Below are positions 1 to 5,068 of a stretch of 5,068 nucleotides of DNA, in pieces. Position 1 is the stretch's first letter; each line of letters opens with the position of its first letter. Below the pieces are notes generated by a model. It saw nothing but the letters and a program-made list of their open reading frames with translations, searched no databases and was not told where the DNA came from. Source of the stretch: Lachnoclostridium sp. UBA1241. Its GTDB lineage: Bacteria > Bacillota > Clostridia > Lachnospirales > Lachnospiraceae. Position numbers and translations under genes: made by a program. The stretch covers positions 11,199-16,266 of the forward strand of contig DBWJ01000045.1 in NCBI GenBank assembly GCA_002308955.1, written 5' to 3'.

Positions 1-1108
1 TGAGCAGACACTGAACCAGCTGCTTGCGGAGATGGACGGCTTCGATACATCGAAAGGTATCGTTATTCTGGCAGCAACCAACCGTCCGGAGGTACTTGAC
101 AAAGCGCTGTTAAGACCCGGCCGTTTTGATCGCCGGATAATTGTAGACAAGCCCGACCTGAAGGGCCGCCTTGCGGTTCTTAAGGTGCATGCGAAGAATG
201 TATTGATGCATGATTCCGTGAACCTCGAGGAAATCGCCCTTGCGACAAGCGGCGCGGTAGGTTCCGATCTTGCGAACATCATTAACGAGGCCGCAATCCT
301 TGCGGTTAAGGAAGGCCGCACCGTAGTAAAGCAGTCCGATCTGATGGAGTCGGTGGAGGTCGTATTTGCCGGCAAGGAGAAGAAGGATAGGATTCTTGGG
401 CCGGAAGAGAAGAAGATCGTTGCATTTCACGAGGTTGGACATGCGCTTGTTGCCTGCCTTGAGAAGAATGCGGAGCCCGTACAGAAGATTACGATCGTGC
501 CCCGTACCATGGGCGCTCTCGGCTACACGATGCAGGTTCCCGAGGAAGAGAAATACCTGAACTCGAAAGAGGACATTATGACGATGATCCGCACGTTCTG
601 CGGAGGCCGCGCTGCCGAGGAGATCGTGTTCGGTTCGATCACGACGGGTGCCAGCAACGACATCGAGCGCGCGACGCGTCTAGCCCGCCAGATGATCACG
701 ATGTACGGCATGTCCGACGAATTCGGACTTGTGGCGCTTGAGACCGTCGAGAGCCAGTATCTGGACGGACGCTCGGTCATGAACTGCAGCGAGGAAACGG
801 CTGCCAAGGTGGATGAGGCAATCCGTCTCGTGATGAAGGAATGCTATGAGAAGGCTAAGGCGATGCTTTCGGAGAACCGCGAGATTCTCGACCGCGCCGC
901 ACAATTCCTGATTGAGAAAGAGACCATTACCGGAAAGCAGTTTATGGAAATCTTCCGCGAGGTGAAGGGAGAGGCTGCGCCGGAAAGTGCGGAGGCTAAT
1001 GCGGAGAATTCCGAAGATGCCAAGGCCGATGGGACCGCTAACCCGGAAAATGTGACCGCTGCTCCGGAAGAGGAGAAAGAAACCGCGCAAGCCGCCACGG
1101 AAGGATAA
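1..1108 (+). CDS. ftsH: ATP-dependent zinc metalloprotease FtsH, C-terminal part (5' end outside window)
   Basis: FtsH is a membrane-anchored hexameric AAA+ protease that unfolds and degrades misfolded membrane proteins and short-lived regulators. The reading frame is open from base 2, before the first ATG at 32, and 368 residues are visible. The N-terminal membrane segments and the Walker A and B motifs lie upstream of the window. Visible, counting from base 2: the EQTLNQLLAEMDGF block; the AAA second region of homology, with ATNRP and the RPGRFDR arginine fingers (R38 and R41); the zinc-protease motif HEVGH (H143, E144, H147); and the third zinc ligand D220 in SNDIERAT. The 77-residue distance from first His to this Asp fits the family. 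All catalytic elements in view are intact. The last 46 residues (bases 968-1105) are an Ala/Glu-rich, aromatic-free acidic tail, probably disordered. The stop is 3 bases before uvrC, so co-transcription is likely. Identification is very secure; a paralogue number cannot be assigned. Confidence 0.97.
   Translation, partial: EQTLNQLLAEMDGFDTSKGIVILAATNRPEVLDKALLRPGRFDRRIIVDKPDLKGRLAVLKVHAKNVLMHDSVNLEEIALATSGAVGSDLANIINEAAILAVKEGRTVVKQSDLMESVEVVFAGKEKKDRILGPEEKKIVAFHEVGHALVACLEKNAEPVQKITIVPRTMGALGYTMQVPEEEKYLNSKEDIMTMIRTFCGGRAAEEIVFGSITTGASNDIERATRLARQMITMYGMSDEFGLVALETVESQYLDGRSVMNCSEETAAKVDEAIRLVMKECYEKAKAMLSENREILDRAAQFLIEKETITGKQFMEIFREVKGEAAPESAEANAENSEDAKADGTANPENVTAAPEEEKETAQAATEG
1099..1104 (+). 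promoter_or_regulatory. Ribosome binding site for uvrC (GGAAGG), inside the ftsH 3' end
   Basis: GGAAGG lies 7 bases before a GTG at 1112 and supports that codon as the uvrC start. The site sits in the last codons of ftsH, so ribosomes terminating on ftsH would pass over it, which favours coupled translation (inference). Confidence 0.75.
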
Positions 1109-1111
1109 TCT

Positions 1112-2959
1112 GTGAGAGAGTTTGATCTGAAAAAGGAATTGAAGCAGCTTCCCAATCGTCCCGGCGTGTATCTGATGCACGACGCGAACGATCAGATTAT
1201 CTATGTCGGAAAAGCGAAGATTCTTAAGAACCGGGTGAAGCAGTACTTTCAGACCGGCATCCGGCGTTCCTCGAAAATTGAGCTGATGATCGGAAGGATT
1301 GCCTGGTTTGAATATATTGTCGTAGACTCCGAGCTTGAGGCGCTTGTGCTTGAGAACAATCTCATCAAGGAGCATTCGCCGAAATACAATACGATGTTAA
1401 AGGACAGCAAGACCTATCCGTACATCAAGGTGACGGTCGGGGAGGATTTTCCGCGGGTCCTTTTGACAAGAGAACAGAAGAAGGATAAGGCCAGATATTT
1501 CGGGCCTTATGCGCTTTCCGGATCAATCAGCAGCATGATTGAACTGATCCGGAAACTGTTCCGCATACGTACCTGCAACCGCTCCCTGCCGAAGGACATC
1601 GGAAAGGAGCGGCCGTGTCTGTATCACCAGATCGGGCAGTGCGACGCCCCCTGCAACGGGGAAATCAGTAAGGAAGACTACCGCGCATCAGTGGAACGGG
1701 TACTTAAGTTTCTGTCCCGTGATTACGACGATGTGCTTAAGATGTTAAAAGGGAAAATGCTCGCCGCAAGCGAGAAGCTTGAATTCGAAAAAGCTGCGGA
1801 GTACCGCGACCTGATGGCACGCGTGGAAGCGCTTCACCAGGAGCAGAAGGCGGACGATTCGGTAACCGAGGAGCGCGACGTCATCGCGTCGGCATCGGAG
1901 GGCAATAATACGGTGATTTCCGTATTCTTCGAGCGGAACGGAAGGCTTGTGGGCCGTGAGCATCACTATCTCGAGCAGGCCGAGCAGCAGGAGCCTGCCG
2001 CCTATCTCGGCGAATTTTTGAAACAGTATTATGACGGCATGCCGTATATCCCGAAGGAGATATCCATGGAAACGGAGCCGGAGGACCGGGAGCTTATTGA
2101 AGAATGGCTTACCGCAAAGCGGGGGCGAGCGGTGCATATCCGTGTTCCGAAGATCGGCGGCAAGGAGCATCTTGTCGCGCTTGCAAAGCAGAATGCGCAG
2201 ATGGTGCTTAGGCAGGACCTTGAGAAGATTACCAGAGAAGAAAAACGGACCAGAGGTGCCGTAACGGAGATTGCGGAACTTCTCGGACTTACGGAGATAC
2301 ACCGTATGGAATCGTACGATATCAGCAACATCGGCGGTTTTCAGAGCGTCGGCTCGATGGTTGTCTTCCATGACGGAAAGCCCCGGAAGAGCGAGTACCG
2401 GAAATTCCGCATCAAGAGCGTGAACGGTCCCAACGATTATGCCTCCATGGAAGAGGTGCTGACGAGGCGGTTCCTGCACGGAATGGAAGAACGTAAGGAG
2501 CAGAAGGAGAGCAGCTTTACTCGGTATCCGGACCTTATCCTGATGGACGGCGGCCGGGGACAGGTCCATATCGCGGAAGAGGTAATCGCGAAACTCGGTC
2601 TTGACATTCCGGTTGCCGGTATGGTAAAAGATGACAGTCACCGGACACGCGGACTGTACTTTAAAGATGCTGAACTTCCGATTAACACGCGCGGCGAAGG
2701 CTTCGCCCTGCTGACGCGCATCCAGGACGAAGTGCACCGGTTCGCAATCGAATATCATAAGAGCATCCGCTCCAAGGAGCAGGTTCACTCCTCCTTAGAT
2801 GATATCCCGGGAATCGGCCCGAAGCGCCGCCGCGAGCTGATGCGTCATTTTGACAGTATCGACACTTTAAGGAAGGCTGACGCAGATGAAATTGCAGCAC
2901 TCCCCGGGATGAACCGGAAGGTCGCGGACGAAATCGTGAAATACTTAAAGGAACATTGA
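1112..2959 (+). CDS. uvrC: UvrABC excinuclease subunit C
   Basis: UvrC makes the 3' and 5' incisions around a DNA lesion after UvrA/UvrB recognition in nucleotide excision repair. The 615-residue length is normal for the family (about 600). In order: GIY-YIG nuclease domain at about 13-93, with GVY (18-20), YVG (31-33), R41 and the metal-binding glutamate E81 in EALVLENNLIK; four cysteines C155, C169, C177 and C181, in the place where E. coli UvrC is reported to hold an iron-sulfur cluster; the UVR motif that contacts UvrB at about 205-241; the RNase H-like nuclease domain, with D403 in SYDISN, D479 in MDGGRGQ and H542 in DEVHRF as likely catalytic residues; and tandem helix-hairpin-helix motifs at about 562-613 (PGIG 566-569, PGM 598-600). 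The start is GTG at 1112, backed by a GGAAGG site 7 bases upstream and by alignment of the GIY-YIG domain near the N terminus. It is 3 bases after ftsH and 16 before hprK. All key residues are present. Confidence 0.98.
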   Translation: MREFDLKKELKQLPNRPGVYLMHDANDQIIYVGKAKILKNRVKQYFQTGIRRSSKIELMIGRIAWFEYIVVDSELEALVLENNLIKEHSPKYNTMLKDSKTYPYIKVTVGEDFPRVLLTREQKKDKARYFGPYALSGSISSMIELIRKLFRIRTCNRSLPKDIGKERPCLYHQIGQCDAPCNGEISKEDYRASVERVLKFLSRDYDDVLKMLKGKMLAASEKLEFEKAAEYRDLMARVEALHQEQKADDSVTEERDVIASASEGNNTVISVFFERNGRLVGREHHYLEQAEQQEPAAYLGEFLKQYYDGMPYIPKEISMETEPEDRELIEEWLTAKRGRAVHIRVPKIGGKEHLVALAKQNAQMVLRQDLEKITREEKRTRGAVTEIAELLGLTEIHRMESYDISNIGGFQSVGSMVVFHDGKPRKSEYRKFRIKSVNGPNDYASMEEVLTRRFLHGMEERKEQKESSFTRYPDLILMDGGRGQVHIAEEVIAKLGLDIPVAGMVKDDSHRTRGLYFKDAELPINTRGEGFALLTRIQDEVHRFAIEYHKSIRSKEQVHSSLDDIPGIGPKRRRELMRHFDSIDTLRKADADEIAALPGMNRKVADEIVKYLKEH

Positions 2960-2961
2960 TT

Positions 2962-2969
2962 GGAAGGAG
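2962..2969 (+). promoter_or_regulatory. Strong ribosome binding site for hprK (GGAAGGAG)
   Basis: GGAAGGAG lies 6 bases before the ATG at 2976 and is the best Shine-Dalgarno match in the window. It occupies most of the 16-base gap between uvrC and hprK, leaving no room for a promoter or terminator there. It favours ATG 2976 over the next in-frame ATG, at 3000. Confidence 0.8.
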
Positions 2970-2975
2970 ACATAT

Positions 2976-3914
2976 ATGTACACAGTAGAATTAACAAAAA
3001 TGGCGGAGAAGATGCACCTTACGAATCTGACCCCGGAAATTGACATCACGGGGCGGGTGATTTCCACTCCGGAGATTAACCGTCCGGCACTTCAGCTCGC
3101 GGGGTTTTTCAGCGATTTCGATCCGAACCGCGTTCAGCTGATTGGTAACGTGGAATATGCATACATGTACCACAACGAGATGAATTCCGAGCAACGGCAC
3201 ATCTGCTTCTCGAGACTTATGGGGTACGGCGTTCCGTGCATTATCTTCTGCCGGAGTCTTCCGGTCAGCGACGGAATGAAGAAGCTCGCGATTGAGAAGG
3301 GCGTTCCGGTATTCGGCTGCGCGATGGAAACAACCGCGCTTGTTGCGGAGCTGGTACGCTGGCTGCAGGTGGAGCTCGCGCCCCGCATTTCGATTCACGG
3401 CGTTCTTGTTGACGTCTTCGGTGAAGGCGTTCTAATCACCGGTGAGAGCGGAATCGGTAAGAGCGAGGCAGCGCTTGAACTCATCAAGAGAGGACACCGT
3501 CTCGTATCCGATGACGTTGTTGAGATTAAGAAGGTAAGCGACGATACGCTGGTCGGCTCGGCACCCGACGTAACCCGTCACCTGATTGAGCTTCGCGGTA
3601 TCGGCATCATCGACGTCAAGACGCTGTACGGCGTACAGAGCGTTAAGGAAACCCAATCCATTAACCTGGTAATCCGTCTGGAGGAATGGGACAAGGAGAA
3701 GGATTACGACCGCTTCGGCCTTGAGGACAACTACACCGAGTTCCTCGGCAACCGCGTTGTCTGCAACGACATCCCGATTCGCCCGGGCCGTAACCTCGCC
3801 ATTATCTGTGAAGCGGCGGCAATCAATTACCGTCAGAAGAAGATGGGTTATAACGCAGCCAAGGAGCTGCATAACCGTGTAATGAATAACCTTCGGAAAG
3901 GACAGCAGTCATGA
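2976..3914 (+). CDS. hprK: HPr kinase/phosphorylase
   Basis: HprK is a cytoplasmic bifunctional enzyme. It phosphorylates the phosphocarrier HPr on its regulatory serine (Ser46 in B. subtilis), and reverses this by phosphorolysis when phosphate is high. In low-GC Gram-positives, HPr-Ser-P is the corepressor of CcpA and slows PTS uptake. The 312 residues match the usual length (about 310). An N-terminal regulatory domain (about 1-130) precedes the catalytic domain, which carries conserved H141, the Walker A loop GESGIGKS (156-163, K162), the acidic pair D179-D180 in VSDDVVEI, the family signature ELRGIGIIDV (205-214), R246 in YDRFG, and the C-terminal IRPGRN block (268-273). H141, K162 and D179/D180 are each one position above the residues I recall as catalytic in the Lactobacillus casei enzyme, so the fold and active site look intact. 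It follows uvrC by 16 bases and overlaps the sugar-kinase start by ATGA. Being encoded next to a glucokinase fits a sensor of glycolytic flux (inference). Confidence 0.98.
   Translation: MYTVELTKMAEKMHLTNLTPEIDITGRVISTPEINRPALQLAGFFSDFDPNRVQLIGNVEYAYMYHNEMNSEQRHICFSRLMGYGVPCIIFCRSLPVSDGMKKLAIEKGVPVFGCAMETTALVAELVRWLQVELAPRISIHGVLVDVFGEGVLITGESGIGKSEAALELIKRGHRLVSDDVVEIKKVSDDTLVGSAPDVTRHLIELRGIGIIDVKTLYGVQSVKETQSINLVIRLEEWDKEKDYDRFGLEDNYTEFLGNRVVCNDIPIRPGRNLAIICEAAAINYRQKKMGYNAAKELHNRVMNNLRKGQQS
3895..3902 (+). promoter_or_regulatory. Ribosome binding site for the ROK kinase (GGAAAGGA), inside hprK
   Basis: GGAAAGGA lies 8 bases before the ATG at 3911 and is embedded in the last hprK codons. 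Together with the ATGA overlap it suggests that translation of the kinase is coupled to that of hprK. Confidence 0.65.
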
Positions 3915-4849
3915 ATTATATATTCGGAATAGACATCGGCGGAACAACCGTTAAGTGCGGCCTCTTCGAAGAGGGCGGCAAGCTTCTCGACAAATGGGAA
4001 ATCCCCACGGACCGTACCGACAACGGCGCCAATATTATCGGAGACGTTGCGAAGACGATTCTTGCGAAGGCGGAAGAAAAGAAGATCGATAAGAAGAGCA
4101 TTCTCGGCATCGGCATGGGAGTACCCGGACCGGTGCTTTCGGACGGTACCGTATACCGCTGCCCGAACATCGGATGGGGTATTGTAAAGGTTAAGGAACA
4201 GATGGAAGCCCTTACCGGATGTAAGGTTTTCGCAGGCAATGACGCCAACGTTGCGGCACTCGGCGAAGCGTACTTCGGCGGTGGCAGAGGCTTTGACAGC
4301 ATCCTGATGGTAACCCTCGGAACCGGTGTCGGCGGCGGGCTGATTCTCGGCGGAAAGATTGTATGCGGCTCAAACGGCGCAGCAGCCGAAATCGGACACA
4401 TTATCGTGGAACCCGATGAGACCGACCTCTGCGGATGCGGCGGCCACGGACACCTGGAGCAGTATGCGTCCGCAACCGGTATCGTAAGAATGGCGAAGAA
4501 GCTGCTTCTTGACGAGACCGTGGAGTCGGCGCTTCGGAATCATATGCCGCTTACCGCAAAGGATATCTTCGATGAAGCGAAGAACGGCGATGCGGCGGCA
4601 CTTGACCTGACCGACAAGCTCGGTAAGTATCTCGCGCTTGCACTTACGCATGTGGCAGCAGTCGCGGATCCGCAGGCATTTGTCATCGGAGGCGGCGTAA
4701 GCCGTGCCGGCGGCATTCTCTTAAATGCGATTGAAAGACACTATAACGACAATATCTTAAAGGCCCTTCAGGGCAAGAAATTCCTGCTTGCCGAGCTCGG
4801 CAACGACGCCGGAATCTACGGCGCGGCCAGCATGGTAAAGGCAGAGTGA
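3911..4849 (+). CDS. ROK-family glucokinase (sugar kinase)
   Basis: The likely reaction is ATP-dependent phosphorylation of glucose to glucose-6-phosphate in the cytoplasm. The 312 residues suit a single-domain ROK kinase; there is no N-terminal helix-turn-helix, so it is not a ROK repressor. Visible motifs: the ATP phosphate loop GIDIGGTT (6-13, D8); the catalytic aspartate D111 in GNDANVAALGE; the glycine-rich adenosine loop GTGVGGG (137-143); the ROK signature through E160, G162 and H163; and a zinc motif at 174-183. That motif reads CGCGGHGHLE, so the usual third cysteine (CxCGxxGC) is histidine, H181. H163, C174 and C176 are kept, and H179 is an additional histidine nearby. The likely start is ATG 3911, overlapping the hprK stop by ATGA, with GGAAAGGA upstream. 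Glucose is the most likely substrate given the family resemblance and the hprK neighbour, but N-acetylmannosamine, fructose or another hexose cannot be excluded from sequence. I leave the symbol blank; glcK would be the usual name. Confidence 0.92.
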   Translation: MNYIFGIDIGGTTVKCGLFEEGGKLLDKWEIPTDRTDNGANIIGDVAKTILAKAEEKKIDKKSILGIGMGVPGPVLSDGTVYRCPNIGWGIVKVKEQMEALTGCKVFAGNDANVAALGEAYFGGGRGFDSILMVTLGTGVGGGLILGGKIVCGSNGAAAEIGHIIVEPDETDLCGCGGHGHLEQYASATGIVRMAKKLLLDETVESALRNHMPLTAKDIFDEAKNGDAAALDLTDKLGKYLALALTHVAAVADPQAFVIGGGVSRAGGILLNAIERHYNDNILKALQGKKFLLAELGNDAGIYGAASMVKAE

Positions 4850-4858
4850 ACAAGGACT

Positions 4859-4873
4859 GATTCGTAACGAATC
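4859..4873 (+). repeat. Perfect 6-bp inverted repeat (GATTCG-TAA-CGAATC) between the ROK kinase and murB
   Basis: The arms 4859-4864 and 4868-4873 are exact reverse complements around a 3-base loop, and a further T-G wobble pair is possible outside. A second short inverted repeat, TCGT-TG-ACGA, overlaps its right end at 4872-4881. No T-run follows, so this is not a standard intrinsic terminator. It may be a small RNA hairpin in the murB leader, a protein-binding dyad, or chance. Confidence 0.45.
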
Positions 4874-4895
4874 GTTGACGAAACAGTGACGGAAT

Positions 4896-4899
4896 GGAG
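4896..4899 (+). promoter_or_regulatory. Likely ribosome binding site for murB (GGAG), favouring the TTG start at 4906
   Basis: GGAG at 4896-4899 is 6 bases before the in-frame TTG at 4906, a good spacing. The alternative ATG at 4894 has only a weak GACGGA immediately before it, too close to serve well. If ATG 4894 is used, this GGAG is coding. Confidence 0.55.
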
Positions 4900-4905
4900 A
4901 CGGAT

Positions 4906-5068
4906 TTGGACTGGAAGGAAACCGTAAAAAATTATTACCGGCCGGAGCAGATTCTGTTCGATGAGCCGATGGCAAAGCATACGACGTTCCGTATCGGCGG
5001 ACCGGCGGAATGCTATGTCATTCCCGATGATGCAGAGCAGATCCGAAAGACCATAGCGCTCGCAGGTG
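4906..5068 (+). CDS. murB: UDP-N-acetylenolpyruvoylglucosamine reductase, N-terminal part (3' end outside window)
   Basis: MurB is the cytoplasmic flavoenzyme that uses NADPH to reduce UDP-GlcNAc-enolpyruvate to UDP-MurNAc, the second committed step of peptidoglycan precursor synthesis. Only 54 residues are visible. They carry the characteristic N-terminal block MAKHTTFRIGGPAE (22-35 from TTG 4906), the start of the FAD-binding domain in the shorter, type II-like MurB of Gram-positives, followed by a YVIPDDAEQI stretch that fits the family. The frame stays open to the right edge, ending one base into a codon. The start is uncertain: TTG 4906 has GGAG 6 bases upstream, while ATG 4894 would add four residues (METD) but has a poor ribosome binding site; an in-frame TGA at 4876 rules out anything further upstream. 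The catalytic serine and glutamate of the later domains are outside the window. It probably belongs to the same transcription unit as hprK and the kinase, with a gap of about 56 bases. Confidence 0.93.
   Translation, partial: MDWKETVKNYYRPEQILFDEPMAKHTTFRIGGPAECYVIPDDAEQIRKTIALAG

Noticed and set aside
366..560. Small arginine-rich open frame on the plus strand inside ftsH
   Set aside because: It is out of frame with the FtsH protease domain, which is conserved across the same bases, and is a frame shadow.
680..1375. Open frame of 231 codons on the minus strand across the ftsH-uvrC junction
   Set aside because: It is antisense to two clear genes and has no recognisable motif. Its hydrophobic and basic look mirrors the acidic ftsH tail.
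2601..2630. Internal promoter for hprK from the TTGACA at 2601-2606 in uvrC
   Set aside because: No TATAAT-like hexamer lies at suitable spacing; the TATGGT at 2620 is only 13 bases away. Similar isolated TTGACA words at 96-101 and 1463-1468 also lack a -10 element.
1745..2788. Open frame of 347 codons on the minus strand opposite uvrC
   Set aside because: It lies wholly antisense to an intact uvrC with all catalytic motifs, and its translation shows no recognisable domain. Long antisense frames are expected from the codon bias here.
4857..4890. Intrinsic terminator after the ROK kinase gene
   Set aside because: The inverted repeat has a short stem and is followed by GTTGACGAAAC, not a T-run, so termination is not supported.
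4875..4903. Promoter for murB starting from TTGACG at 4875-4880
   Set aside because: The -35-like hexamer is good, but at 16-18 bases downstream there is only G-rich sequence (around AGACGG) and no -10 element.

Overview
The window reads as a stretch of ordinary chromosomal core genes from a Gram-positive anaerobe of the Bacillota, most likely class Clostridia and plausibly Lachnospiraceae. The evidence is a full-length HPr kinase/phosphorylase, a ROK-type glucokinase, strong purine-rich ribosome binding sites, GTG/TTG starts, and a uvrC-hprK-ROK kinase-murB gene order that I recall from that group. Base composition looks moderately G+C-rich by eye, and I see no change in codon use along the window that would suggest a transferred segment.

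Layout, all on the + strand and tightly packed: the 3' part of ftsH (1-1108, 5' end outside the window); uvrC (1112-2959), starting on GTG 3 bases after the ftsH stop; hprK (2976-3914), after a 16-base gap holding a strong ribosome binding site; a ROK-family glucokinase gene (3911-4849), overlapping hprK by an ATGA; and the 5' end of murB (from about 4906, running off the right edge). The only sizeable gap is the roughly 56 bases before murB. It holds a perfect 6-bp inverted repeat but no convincing terminator or promoter. No gene-free stretch exceeds 300 bases, and I see no tRNA, rRNA, CRISPR, insertion sequence, prophage or plasmid features.

How the genes relate: FtsH is a membrane AAA+ zinc protease for protein quality control. 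UvrC makes the incisions in nucleotide excision repair. HprK phosphorylates HPr on serine to set carbon catabolite repression according to glycolytic state, and the ROK kinase feeds glucose into glycolysis as glucose-6-phosphate, so these two fit together. MurB makes UDP-MurNAc for peptidoglycan. Spacing suggests one transcription unit from at least uvrC through murB, probably including ftsH. This is inferred from spacing only.

I did not find an undescribed system. The points worth a second look are small: a Cys-to-His replacement in the zinc motif of the ROK kinase, the TTG start and upstream hairpin of murB, the ATGA coupling of hprK to the sugar kinase, and the acidic tail of FtsH.
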